Part shown: one piece after another, positions 43,195-55,798 of the stretch
Layout of the letters: every line of letters begins with the position of its first letter
How positions within the stretch are numbered: position 1 is the stretch's first letter
Assembly: GCF_019578655.1 (NCBI RefSeq)
Contig: NC_063264.1
Span: forward strand, 13,061,213-13,125,212
Direction of reading: 5' to 3'
Length of the DNA: 64,000 bases
Source of the DNA: Ricinus communis
Taxonomy: Eukaryota; Streptophyta; Magnoliopsida; Malpighiales; Euphorbiaceae
Notes under the pieces: generated by a model
What the model was told of the DNA's origin: nothing
Database searches by the model: none
Seen by the model: only the letters and a program-made list of their open reading frames with translations
Position numbers and translations under genes: made by a program

Positions 43195-45899
43195 AATATG
43201 CTCATTAGCCTTAAGTATTCAATTGCATGCAGTATATAGTGCGAAAGCCCTAACCATAAGAAGAATAACTAGAAGCTAAATATGAATAAATAAATAAAGA
43301 AATATGAATAAATAAAAGTCAAATCAAGAACTGGAGAGGAGTTGACTAGTCAACAACTCTTATAGTCCAAAATTTTAAGAACCAGCTAACGAATACAAGG
43401 GAAAATTCGTGAGGGCGCCTACTTAATAACACTCTGAACCAAATTACTTCATTATATACATCCCAGAAATCAAACCACTCGCATTCCTAATTGTATTATG
43501 CTTGGGTTAGTTGAAAATAACATGATTTCTCCCTTACACGAGTGGATTTACGTCTCGTCCTATATGATCATCAAGTTAAGCCCCAATGGCACCAGTCAAT
43601 CTTGTCAATTGCATTCCAATGATTCTTTATGCTAATCCTTGTGTCATCAGGTGTGCTCGTGCCTAGAGGTACAACGAATGATGGAGATCCCATTGGTCAA
43701 AATCCTAAATCAGAATATTTGGGTATGCCTCAATTCTCGTCATTTTCTATTTCCTCTAAAATATTCATCTATGATCATTTGGAGAATGATATCAATATTT
43801 GATCAAAACAATTAAAGGACGTCTGCAATAAGTCTATGCACACTAGCACGAGTGCTGCTAAGTCTGCAAAGTTCTTGGAAGAAACCATTACTTCATTTCC
43901 CGCAAGATAGAAAATTGAAATATTGTGCTCACTAGCCTCAAGTATTCGGTTGCATGTGGTTTTTGTAGCGCAAAAATCCTCATTATAAAACAAGAAGAAA
44001 CTAGAAGCCAACTATAAATAAATAAATAAAGATGAATAAATTGAAGTCAGATCAAGAACTAGAAAGGAGTTGATAGGTCAACAACTCTTATAATTCTAAT
44101 TTTTAAGAGCCAGCATAATGTAAACAAAGGAAAATCTGCATAGCCCTACCTAATAACACTCCGAATTAAATTACTTCATTAAATGCATCCCAAACATCAA
44201 AATGCTCGTATTCCCAATTGCAACTAAAGGGAAATCAATAATGAGAGAATAGTTGATTGGTCAACAACTCTCGTAGTCCCAAATTATTTGAGCTAGCTTA
44301 ACGAAAATATGGGAAAATTCATGTGGGCCTACCTAATAACACTCCGACCTAAATCACTTCATTATATAGTCCCAAACATCATAACACTTAAATTACCGCT
44401 TGTATTATACTTGTATTAATTGAAAACAACTTGATTTCTCCCTTACACTTATGGATTTAGGTTTCGTCCTGCTTAATCATCAGGCTAGGCCCCAATGCAA
44501 CTAATCAAGCTTATACATTACATTGTCATAAGGCCTTATGCCAATCCTTATGTCAACAGGAGTCCTCGTGCCTAGAAGAATAAGGAATGATGGAGATCCT
44601 AATGGGATAAATCCTGAATCAGAATATTTGGGCGTGTCTCTATCGTTCCCTTTTTCTTCCAAAAGATTCGTCTGCGATCATTCGTAGATTGATATTAATA
44701 CATGATTAACTAATTCTCTTTCTTCACATTTGTCCAAGCATTGGATAGGTGCCTATGGTTTCCGCTTCCACACGCTTTAACTCAACACTCGTGTTTATGC
44801 TCACCAAATAAAACTAAACCATCATACTAGACATAGACTAGAAAGAGATAAACAAAAAACTGAACAAATGATAACATAGGCAGGATTCATATCCAATAAG
44901 GAAAGAAGTCGCCAATTTTTTATTCTCTTACATTGCTAAGTGTAAGGATCAAATTGAATTGATTTAAACACAAGGGTAGACAAAGAACACAAAAGAAAGG
45001 AAGGACGTGAATGATAAGTCTGTGTTCGCTAGTTTGAGTGTAAATAAGTCTACAAAGTTCTTAAAAGAACCCATAATTTAACTCTCCACAAGGTAGAAAA
45101 CTAAAATAGTATGCCCACTAGCCTCAAATATTTGGTTCCATATGGTTTTCATATTGCTAAAGCCCTCATTCCATAAGAAGAAGAAACTAGAAGCTAAATA
45201 TGATTAAACAAATAAAGAAAGATGAATAAAGTCAAGTCAATTCAAGAATTGGAGAGGAGTTGACTGGGCAACAACTCTTGTAGTCCTAAATTTTATGAGC
45301 TAGCTTAATGAAAAAAAAAGAAAAATTCATGTGGGTCTATCTAATAACACTTCGGACAAAATACATCATTTTATATGTCCCAAACAGAAACAAAATACGA
45401 TTCCTGCTTGCATTAATAAAAAAAAATATGATTTTTCCATCACGAGCGTGGATTTGCCTTTTGTCCTACTTGATCATCAAGTCATGCTCCAATGCCACTT
45501 ATGAAGCTTGTCAATTATGTTTCCATGATTGCTTAATGCAAACAAGGGAAAATTTGCATGGGCATACCTAATGACACTCTAACCAAATTTACTTCATTAT
45601 GTGTCTCGCAAATATCAAAATGCTTTAATTCCCGGTTGTTTTAATCTAAAGCAACATGATTTATCCCTTACACGAGTGGATTTACACCTCATGCTGCTTG
45701 ATCACCAAGTCATGACCCAATACCATCGGCCAAGCTTGTCAATTGCATTCCTATGATTTCTTAACGAGAATAAGGGGAAATTCGCTCGGCGTACCTAATA
45801 ACACTCTAGGCCAATTAAGTTCATTATATGCTTTCTAAACATCAAAACATGCTCACTCTCGCTTGGATTAATCAAAAGTAACGCGATGGAGATTCTAAT
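43195..45899 (-). repeat. Tandem array, reverse block 3
   Basis: Reverse-oriented alpha and beta units resume at AATATGCTCATTAGCC, directly at the end of the chromovirus minisatellite. The block contains two short runs where a beta is cut and joined to the next alpha (near 43795 and 44220). It ends at about 45900 in a hairpin with the next block. Confidence 0.87.
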
Positions 45900-45989
45900 G
45901 AAAAATCCTGAATTAAATACTAGGGAACGACTAGAATCGTGGCATACCCTAATATTCCAATTTAGGATTGCACCATTAGAATCTCCATC
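45885..45989. other. Reverse-to-forward switch forming a hairpin
   Basis: The left arm GATGGAGATTCTAATG with AAATCCTGAATT (45885-45914) is the complement, with small gaps, of the right arm AATTTAGGATT with CATTAGAATCTCCATC (about 45959-45989). The loop is about 45 bases. The same beta segment is therefore present in both orientations with almost nothing between, so the array folds back on itself here. Confidence 0.75.
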
Positions 45990-48900
45990 ATTCCTTGTTC
46001 CACTTATTGTTCCTCTAGGCACGAGGACTCTGCTATAAGGAATTATGGGAACACAATTGATAAGTTTTATAGGTGGTATTATTAGGGAGTGACTTGATGA
46101 TCAAGTAGGACGAAACATAAATCTACGTGCGTAAGGAAAAACCTTATTCCTTTCAGTTAATCCAAGTAGCAATGGGCGCCTATTGATGTTTGGGACACAA
46201 ATGACGAAGTGATTTTGGCTAGACTGTTATTAGGTAGGCCCACACAAATTTTTCCTAATTTTCATTAAGTTGGCTCATAAAATTTAGGACTATGAGAGTA
46301 GTTAACTAGTCAACTCATCTCTAGTTATTAAGTTTGACTTTACTTTATTCATTATTATTTATTTATTTATTCAAATTTAGCTTGTAGTTTCTTCTTCTTA
46401 TGGAATAAGGCATTTTGCACTATGAAAGACAATGCAACCGAATATTGAGGCTAGTAAGCAGATTATTTTTGTCTTCTACCTTGTGGAAAATTAAGTTATG
46501 GATTTTTTAAAGAACCTGATGAACTTATGAAGACTAGTGCTTATGAACCTAGACTTATCCCTCACGTCTTTCCTTTCTTTTGTGTTCTTTATCTACCCTT
46601 GTGTTTAAATCAATTCGGTTTGATCCTTATGCTTAGCCGTATGGAAGAGAGCAAAGAACTTATGATTTCTTCCCTTATCAAATTCGAAATCCTACCTATG
46701 TTCGTTTCTTTTGTACCATTGTTTCTAATCTCTATATAGTTTGATATTTTGCTTTTTATTTGGTAGCATAAACACGAGTGTTGATTGAAAGTGTATGGAA
46801 GTGGCAGTCATAGGCGCCTATCCAATGCTTAGACAAATGCAAAGAAAGGAGATTATTTGATCCAATATTCATATAATTCTTAGAATGATGCCGGACGAAT
46901 CATTTGGAGTGAAGAGGAAACGATGAGAATCAAGGCACGCCCCAATATTCTGAGTCCAGATTCGCAACAATTGGTATCTCCATCATTCCTTATTCCTATA
47001 CGCACTAGGACTCATGATGAATGCAATTGACAAGCTTAACCGGTGGCATTGGGGTGTAACTTAACGATGAAGCAGCATAAGACGCAAATCCACACACATA
47101 AGGGAGAAATCATGTTGCTTTTGATTAATACAAGTGGGTATGCACGTGTTTTGATGATTGGGAGTCATATAATGAAGTAAATTGGGTCAGAGTGTTATTA
47201 GATATGCCCATGCGAATTTATCCTTATTGTTGTTAAGGAATCATGTGTATGTAATTGACAAGCTTTACCAGTGGCATTAAAGCATGGCCTAATGATCAAG
47301 TAGGACGAGATGCAAATCCATGCACGTGATGGAGAAATCATGATGCTTTTGATTAATCCAAGCAGGAAATGTTTAGCAGGCATATAATAAATTAAATTGG
47401 GCTAGAGTGTTATTAGATATGCTAATGCGAACTTCCATGGGAACGCAATTGACAAGCTTGACCGGTGGCAATGGGGTGTCACTTGATTATCAAGTAGCAC
47501 ATGACGCAAATCCACATGCATAAGGGAGAAATCATGTTGCTTTCGATTAGTACAAGTGGGAATGTGTGTGTTTTGATATTTGGGAGGCATGTAATGAAGT
47601 AAATTAGGGTGGAGTGTTAATCGATATGCCCACTCAAATTTCTCCTTATTTTCATTAAGGAATCATGGGAGCACAATTGACGACCTTGACTAGTGGCATT
47701 GGGGCGTGACTAGAAGATCAAGCAGCACGAGATGCAAATCCACGTGTGTAAGGGAGAAATCATATTGCTTTCGATTCATACAAGTAGGAAAGCGTGCATT
47801 TTAATGCTTGGGCAGTATATAATGAAGCATATTGGGTAAGGATATTATTAGATACGCCTATACATATTTTTCCTTATTTTCATTAAGGAGTCATAGGAAC
47901 GTAATTAACAAGCTTCGTCAGCGGCATTGTAGCATGACTTGACGATCAAGTTGGACGAGACACATATCCACACGCGTGGTGGACAAATCATGTTGCTTCA
48001 ATTAATCCAAGTGGGAATGTGCACATTATGACGTTTGGGATGCATATAATGAAGTAATTTGGGCTAGAGTGTTAATAGGTATGCCCATGCAAATTTTTCC
48101 TTGTTTTCATTAACCTATGTCATAAAATATGGGACTATGAGAGTTGCTGGCCAGTCAACTTATTTATAGTTCTTGATTTGACTTTAGTTTATTCATCTTT
48201 CTTTATTTATTTTTTCATATTTAGTTTCTAGTTTCTTCTTCTTGGAATGAGGGCATTTTTACTACAAAAACTGCATGCAACTGAACACTTAAGGCTAGTG
48301 AGCATATTATTCAACTTTCTACCTTATGGAAAATCAAGTTATGGGTTCTTTCAAGAACCTTATGGACTTATTAACACTCATGCTAGAGAACATAGACTTA
48401 TCGTTCACGTCCTTCCTTTCCTTTATGTTCTTTGTCTACCCTAGTGTTTAAATCAATTTGATTTGATCCTTACGCTTAGCCGTACGGAAGAGAACAAAGA
48501 ACTTGTGATTTTTTCCTTGTTGGATCAATAATCCTACCTATGTTCTCATTTTGTTCGTTTCTTTTATGCCTCTTTTTCTAATCTCTATCTAGTAGATTTG
48601 GTTCTTTTGGAGAGCATAAACAAAAGTGTTTAATGAAAACACATGGAATCGACAATCATAGACACTAACCCAATGCTTAGACAAATGCAAAAAAATAAAA
48701 TTAGTTGACCGAGTTTTGATATTATTCTCCAAATAATTATAGATGAATCTTTTAGAGAAAAGAAGGAACGATGAGAATTGTGGCACGCTCCACCATTCTG
48801 ATTTAGGCTTTGCACCATTAGAATCTTTATCATTCCTTGTTACTCTCATTTCTTGTTCATCTAGGCATGAGGATTCTTGATGACACAAGGATTGGCGTAA

Positions 48901-49960
48901 GGAATCATGGGAACATAATTGACAAGTTTTACCAATGGCATTAGGATGTGACTTGATACCCAATCAAGACGAGACCCAAGTCCACGCGCGTTAGGGAGAA
49001 ACCATGTTGCTTTTTTTTAATCCAAATGGAAATGTGCATTTTTTTATGTTTAGGACAAATTTAATGAAGTAATTTGAGCCGGAGTGTTATTTTATAGGCC
49101 CATGTTGCTTTTGCACTATGAAAACCTGAATATTTGAGGCTAGTGGACATAACATTTGATCCTTACCTATAGCCGTATGGAAGAGAACAGAGAACTTGTG
49201 ATTTTCTTTTCTTATTGGATATGAAATCCTACCTATGTTCTCATTTCTTCATTTCTTTTGTTTGTCCTTTTCTAATCTATGTTTAGTATGATGGTTTGGT
49301 TTTATTTGATGAGCATAAACATGAGTATTGAGTTAAAGCTCATAGAAGTGGCAATCATAGGCATCTTTCCAATTCTTGGAAGAATGCGAAGAAGGAAAAT
49401 TAGTTGATCAAGTATTGATATTATTATCGGAATGATCGTGGACGAATCTTTTAGAGGAAAGATGGAACGATGAGAATCGAAGCACTCCTAAATATTTTGA
49501 CTCAAAAATGTGCATCATTGGGAGAAATCCAGTTGTTTTCAATTAATCCAAGCATAGTAAAAGTGGGAATGCGAGCGTCTTGATGGTTGGAAGGCATATA
49601 ATGAAGTAATTTGGGTCGGAGTATTATTAGGCAGGCCCACATGTTTACTCTTGGTTTCTTAAAACTGGCTCATAAAATTTAGGACTACAAGAGTTTTTTA
49701 CTAGTCAACTCCTCTCTAGTCCATGATTTGACTTTAGTTTATTCATCATTCTTTAATTTTTTATTCATATTTAGCTTCTAGTTTCTTCTTCTTATGGAAT
49801 GATGGCTTTTGCACTATAAAAAGTTCATGCAACTGAATACTTGAGGCAAGTAAGCATATTATTTCCCTTTTCTACCTTGTGGGAGATCAAGTTTTGGGTT
49901 CATACAAGAACTTTGCAGACCGATCAAGGCTCATGTTAGCAAATATAGACTTATCGCGCT
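45915..49960 (+). repeat. Tandem array, forward block 3
   Basis: Forward-oriented units. It includes consecutive alpha subrepeats with boundaries near 47659, 47887 and 48115 (spacings of 228), then beta, a deleted segment near 49100-49150, and a further alpha and beta. It ends at GACTTATCG near 49957. Confidence 0.88.
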
Positions 49961-49975
49961 AGCAAACAAACAATT
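49950..49975. other. Forward-to-reverse switch of the array
   Basis: Forward sequence ends in AAATATAGACTTATCG, then a short CGCTAGCAAAC stretch leads into the reverse array (ACAGGTAGGATTTCG). The switch uses the same part of beta (the GCTAGCGAAC / GACTTATCGCTC region) as the one at 4690-4710. Confidence 0.7.
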
Positions 49976-52480
49976 GAGCACACAGGTAGGATTTCGTATC
50001 TGATAAGGAAAGAAATTGCTACTTCTTTATTCTCTTCCATGTCTAAGCGTAATTATCAAATTGAATGGATTTAAATATAATGGTAGACAAAGAACTAAGA
50101 ATTAAATCGAATTGATTTAAACACAATGGTAGACAAAGAACACAAAAGAAAGGAAGGACGTGAGCAATAAGTCTAGTTTTGCTAGTGTGAGTCTTCATAA
50201 GTCTGCAAAGTTGTTAAAAGAACCCATAACTTAATTCTTTACAAGGTAGAAAATTGAAATAATATGCTCACTAGACTCAAATATTCAATTGCATATTGCA
50301 GTTTTCATAATGTGAAAGTCCTTAGTCCATAAGAAGAAGAAACTAGATGCTAAATATGAACAAATAAATCAAGTAAGATGAATAAACTAAAGTTAAATAA
50401 AGAACTAGAGAGGAGTTGAATGACCAACAACTCTCGTAGTCCAAGATTTTATGAGCCAACTTAATGAAAAAAAGAGAAATTCACGTGGTCTTCCTAATAA
50501 CATCCTGGCCAAACTACTTCATCCTATGTGTCCCAAATATCAAAATGTCTGCATTACCGCTTGGATTTATCCAAAGTAATATGATTTCTCCATCACGCAC
50601 GTAGATTTGCCTCTCGCCCTGCTTGGTCATCAAGCCATGGTCCAATGACACCAGTGAAGCTTAGCAATTACATTCCCATGATTCCTTAATGAAAACAAGG
50701 GAAAATTTGCATGGGCGTACTTAATCACACTCGAAACTAATCTACTTCATTATATGCCTCACAAATATCAAAATGTGCGTATGGACCTAAGCGATAAGTC
50801 TAAGCTCGCTAGCATGAGTGTTGATAAGTTAGCAAAGTTCTTGAAAAAATCCATAGCTTGATTTCCAGCAAGGTAGAAAATTAAAATATTATGCTCACTA
50901 GCCTCAAGTATTCGATTGCATATGATTTTTATAGTGTGAAAGCCCTCATTCCATAACAAGAAAAAACTAGAAGCTAACTATGAATAAATAAATAAATAAA
51001 GATGAATAAACTAAAGTCAAATAGAAAACTAGAGAGGAGTTGACTGGTCAACAACTTTAGTAGTTCCAAATTTTAAGAGCCAGTGTAATGAAAACAAGGA
51101 AAAATTCGCATGGCCTTACCTAATAACACTCTAAACCAAATTACTTCATTATATGCATCCCAAACATGAAAATGCTCACATTCGTGATTGTAAGTAAAAT
51201 GAAATCATGAACGAGAGAGGAGTTAACAAAACTCTCGTAGTACTAAATTTTATGAGCGAACTTAACAAAAACAAGGAAAAAAACCAGTGTAATGCTCACT
51301 AGTCATTAACTCTCGTAGTACTAAATTTTATGAGCGAACTTAACAAAAATAAGGAAAAAAATCGTGTGGGCCAACCTAATAACACTCTGACCCAAATTAA
51401 TTCATATATGCATCCCAAACATTAAAATGATCGCATTACCAGCACGATTTCTCCTTTACACCCATGGATTTACATCTCGTCCTACTTGATCATCAAACTA
51501 AACAGCAATGCTATCGTGGGAACAAAATTGACAAGCTTGACCGATAGCACAAATCCTGAATCATAATAATAAGGCGTTTCGTGATTCTCATCATTCCACT
51601 TCTCTCCAAAAGAATCATCCACGATCATTCAGAAAATGATATCAATACTCCATCAACTAATTTCCTCTATTCACATTTGTCCAAGCATTGGATTGATGCG
51701 TATGATTGCCGCTTCCATGTGCTTTAACTTAAAGCTCATGTTTGTGATATTCAAATAAAACCAAACCATCATACTCAACAGAGATTAGAAAGAAAGGCAT
51801 AAATGAAGTGAACAAAACGAGAACATAGGTAGGATTTCATATTCGATATGGAAAGAAATCACCAGCTCTTTGTTCTCTTCCATATGGCTAAATGTAAGAT
51901 AAAATCAAATTGATTTAAACACAAGGATAGACAAAGAACAAAAAAAAAGAAAGGTATGTTTGCTAGTGCAAATCTAGATAAGTCTGCAAAGTTCTTGAAA
52001 GAACCCACAACTTGATTTCTCATAAGGTAGAAAACTGAAGTAATATGCTCACTAGCCTCAAGTATTCAGTTACATATGGATTCTATAGCGTGAAAGACCT
52101 CATACCATAAGAAGAAGAAATGATAAGCTAAATATGAATGAATAAATAAAGAATGATGAATAAACCAAAGTCAAATCATGAACCAAAGAGGAGTTGATTG
52201 GTCAACAACTCTCGTAGTCCTAAAGCCAACTTAACGAAAATAAGGAGAAATTTGCATGGGCCTACCCAAATTACTTCATATATGCATCCCAAACATCAAA
52301 ATTCTCGCATTCCCCTATGTATTGTGCTTGGATTAATAGAAAACAACATGATTTTTCCCTTATGCATGTCGATTTACAGCTCGTTGTACTTGATCATTAA
52401 GCTAAGCCCCAATGCCACCGGTCAATATTGTCAATTGCATTCCAATGATTTCTTATTCCAATCCTTGTCTCATGAAGAGT
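49976..52480 (-). repeat. Tandem array, reverse block 4
   Basis: Reverse-oriented units with local duplications (two copies of a TAAACACAATGGTAGACAAAG segment near 50075-50130 and of an AACTCTCGTAGTACTAAATTT segment near 51230 and 51307). It ends in ATCCTTGTCTCATGAAGAGT at 52480, where element B begins. The interrupted block normally continues CCTCATGCC. Confidence 0.87.
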
Positions 52481-52573
52481 TGATAAGCATCATACTACAC
52501 ATTTTTTCATGCCCGATTGTTCACATTTTTATGCATGATTATCTCGTTTTATGCTAGAATCACCTGTCTTTTG
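52481..52573 (+). repeat. 5' LTR remnant of element B
   Basis: The first 93 bases match 61234-61326 (TGATAAGCATC .. CACCTGTCTTTTG) with a few substitutions. The next bases belong to gag. The AGAGT preceding it could be a target duplication, but its partner is not present at the other end. Confidence 0.88.
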
Positions 52574-53050
52574 AACAGATTGATTATATGGGGAATGCCC
52601 CAAGATAGCATAATAACCCCTACAGCAATACATGCAACCCTAGATGGTGCAATCACCCCAATTTCAGTTGGAGGAACAATAATGCCCAGGGTCCGCCAGG
52701 TTTCCAAAGACTTCATCAATAGCCACAGCAACAACCAGCTGGGCCTACACAAGCTCCTCCTCCCCAAGAAAAGAAGTCAAATTTAAAGGAGCTCATGATG
52801 AAGTTTGTGACATCTACAGAAATAAGATTCCAGCAGACTAATAGTGCACTTAGGAATCAGCAGGCCTCGATTCAGAACTTGGAGACTCAAATTGGCCAAA
52901 TTTCTAAGATGCTTTCAGAGAGACCTTCAGGATCGCTCCCTAGCACTACAGAGTCAAACCCGAGGGAGCATTGCAAAGCTATCACCTTGCGTTCGGGTAA
53001 AATTTGGTGGTTCTTCGCCTTTAGGCCGATAAGGATAATACAATCGTGCG
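52573..53050 (+). pseudogene. gag: Element B gag, C-terminal part
   Basis: Starting at GAACAGATTGATTATATG the frame reads EQIDYMGNAPR, then a stop, then NNPYSNTCNPRW and HPNFSWRNNNAQGPPGFQ. This corresponds to the stretch after the zinc knuckle of element A gag (VEHVDYVG, DPYSNTYDPGW). It continues with ASIQNLETQIGQISKMLSER and HCKAITLRSGK and then degenerates. Capsid and zinc knuckle are absent because of the deletion that joined the LTR to gag. Confidence 0.85.
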
Positions 53051-54298
53051 GTCGAGCCGGCCTAAAGAAGGACCGGACCTTGAGATGGTAGAGAATGAGA
53101 AAGAAAGAAAGAGGCGAGCAAAGAGCCTGTCGGCAAGGGAGCATCGGCCCGGTACCATATCCTGCAAGGTTGAGACAGGGATATGGTGGACAAGCAATAC
53201 AATCTGATAAGTTTCTTGACTTATTTAAGCGGTGAAAATTAACTTACCTTTTGTTGAGGCAATTTCACGGATCTTGAAATACGCCAAGTTCTTAAAGGAG
53301 ATTTTGAGCAACAAGAGGAAGTTGGAGGATCTTGGTCAGGGTGGTGCTTAATGAGGAGTGTTCGGCTATTCTCCGAACAAACGCCACTCAAGCGAGATCT
53401 AGGGAGTTTTACTATCCCTTGTATGATTGGTGATTTATCAATTAGTGGTGCATTGGGCTGATTTAGGAGCCGATTAACTTAATGCCCACTAGTTTATTTG
53501 CCAAATTAGGGTTGCATGAGCCAAAGCCTACTAGGATGAGTGTTCAATTAGCGAGATAGACTGTTAAAATTCCTAGAGGTATTGTTGAAGATGTACTTGT
53601 AAAGGTAGATAAATTTATCTTTCCTGTAGATTTTGTGGTAATGGATATGGAGGGTGATAGCACTGCCTCTTATCCCGGGTAGGCCTTTCCTAGCTACATC
53701 GAGGGTCATTATCGATGTAAGCGATGGAAAGCTTAAGCTTAGAGTTAATGATGAGACCATTACCTTTGACTGGCCACTTCCATGAGGACATTCAACATGG
53801 ACTATGATAATACTGTATGTTCTATTGATGTGATTGATGATGTGGTTGAGTCCCATTTACAAGAAATTTTATGTTCGACCCTTTGCAAGTAGCATTAGGC
53901 CGAGGATGAGGAGGAGTTGTCCAACGAGCAAGTGTTGGAGCAACTCAAGCATTTATTGGCTTTTGGTAGAGCTTGTCAACTGATCCCTATCTTTTTCTTG
54001 GCCAGTCCGGGGTGCGGAAAGTAAAGACTTCATTCGAGGACCCACCAGTTTTAGAACCGGAAGGAGTTCTGAGCCATTTAGTTTATGCCTTCCTGGATGA
54101 AGAAGCTGACCGGTAATCATAGTAGCCGATCTAACTCCGAAGAACAAGCCATGCTTTGTTGGAAGTTCTAAGGAAGTACAAGAAGGCCTTTGCTTTCAAT
54201 ATAGCCGATATCCCGGGCATAAATCCAAGTTTCGCTCTCATAAGATTTCATTGGGGGACGCTTTCGGGCGGTCGTTCGACCTCAAAGACGACTCAATC
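53051..54298 (+). pseudogene. pol: Element B protease region, heavily broken
   Basis: Fragments are in several frames: KFLDLFK near 53210; the protease block WADLGA at about 53455-53472, where an indel destroys the Ser-Ile that follows; INLMPTSLFAKLGLHEPKPTRMSVQLA near 53475-53560; [15 protein letters not shown] near 53608-53650; and NEQVLEQLKHLLA near 53925. The order matches element A. The stretch 53030-53130 has a run of GC-rich changes with no counterpart in A. Confidence 0.75.
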
Positions 54299-55099
54299 CA
54301 GAACATAAAAGAAGTGGTAAAGAAGGAGGTAATTAAACTTCTTGATGCAGGTTTGATATATCCCATTTCGGCGGGTTAGTAGGTTAGTCACTGTGCGAGG
54401 TTATACCCAAGAAAGGAGGTATCACAGTGGTAAGGAATGAGAAGGATGGTGATCCAGAGCTCGGATGGTAGCGAGCTTCCGAGTTTGCATTGATTACTCG
54501 TGAAGCTTAATGATGCAACTCGGAAGGACCACTTTCCTCTTCCTTTTATTGATCAGATGATTGAACGTTTAGCAGGTCACATGTTTTATTGTTTTCTTGA
54601 TGGCTTTTCAGGTTACTTTCAGATTCCTATTGCACCTGAGGACCAAGAGAAGACTACCTTCACCTGCCCTTATGGGACGTTTGCTTATAGACGGATGCCA
54701 TTCGGACTGTGCAATGCACCGGCTACATTTCAGTGATTGCATGATGGCTATTTTTGAGGACATGATTGAGGAGTCTATGGAGGTATTTATGGATGACTTC
54801 TCTATTTTTGGTAATTCTTTCTCTCTTTGTTTGGCAAACCTTGAGCGCATGTTAGCTAGATGTATTGAGGCTAACTTGGTACTAAACTGGGAAAAATGTC
54901 ATTTCATGGTGAGAGAGGGGATTGTTTTAGGGCATAAGATCTCTCAGGCTGGGATGGAGGTGGATAGAGCTAAGGTAGAAGTAATATCTAAGCTACCTCC
55001 TCCTAGTTTGTTAAGGCTGTTAGGAGTTTTCTGGGCCATGCAGGGTTTTATAGGAGATTTATTAGAGATTTTTCTAAGATTGCTAGGCCCCTCACTCAA
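54299..55099 (+). pseudogene. pol: Element B reverse transcriptase, frameshifted
   Basis: Conserved blocks are: VIKLLDAGLIYPIS near 54330; KLNDATRKDHFPLPFIDQMI; the first catalytic block YCFLDGFSGYFQIP (54585-54630); CPYGTFAYRRMPFGLCNAPA with a frameshift just after (54736); and the second catalytic block VFMDDFSIFG (about 54784-54813). Then come CIEANLVLNWEKCHFMV and IVLGHKIS. FMDD replaces YVDD, as in element A. The start is degenerate and the end shifts frame into the RNase H frame near 55020. Confidence 0.87.
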
Positions 55100-55798
55100 T
55101 TGTTAGTTAAGCATGTACCTTTTATTTTTGATGATGCATGCGTGGCAGCTTTTGAGTTACTGAAGAAACTTCTAACTACAGCCCCAATCATGGTTTCTCC
55201 TGATTGGGGGCTGCCTTTTGAACTGATGTGCGATGCTAGTGATTATGCAGTTGGAGCTGTGCTTGGACAGAGGATTGAAAAGAAGTTTCAACCCATTTAC
55301 TACGCTAGCAAGAATTTGACAGGAGCCCAGGAACACTACACCACCACAGAGAAGGAGTTATTGGCGGTTGTTTACGCCTTCGACAAGTTTAGATCATACC
55401 TCGTTCTCTCCAAAACCATTGTCTTCACGGACCACTCGGCATTGAGGTACTTATTCCTGAAAAATGATGCGAAACCGAGATTGATTCGGTGGATTCTTTT
55501 GTTACAGGAATTTGACGTCGAGATCAAGGATAAGAAGGGCGCGGAGAATCTGGCAGCGGACCATTTATCGAGATTGGAAAATCCTCACTTAGATGCACTT
55601 GATGAGATGACCATAGATGATCGATTTCCAGAAGAACATTTGTATGTCACTCAGGTATACACTGATACTCCCTGGTTTTCTGATTATGCTAACTATTTGG
55701 TTGCAAGGGTTCTACCAAAGGGTATGACGTGTCGTGAAAAGAAGAAATTCTTCGGCCGATTTGAAATACTATATTTGGGAAGATCCCTTTTTGTTTAA
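55100..55798 (+). pseudogene. pol: Element B RNase H, open frame
   Basis: A 232-codon frame without interruption, including the end of the reverse transcriptase connection ([20 protein letters not shown]) and a complete RNase H. Catalytic blocks [42 protein letters not shown] and [11 protein letters not shown] are all present, so the Asp-Glu-Asp-Asp set is intact. Downstream, [18 protein letters not shown] leads to the integrase linker until a frameshift near 55755. This is the best preserved pol domain in the window, but it lies in a broken polyprotein. Confidence 0.85.
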
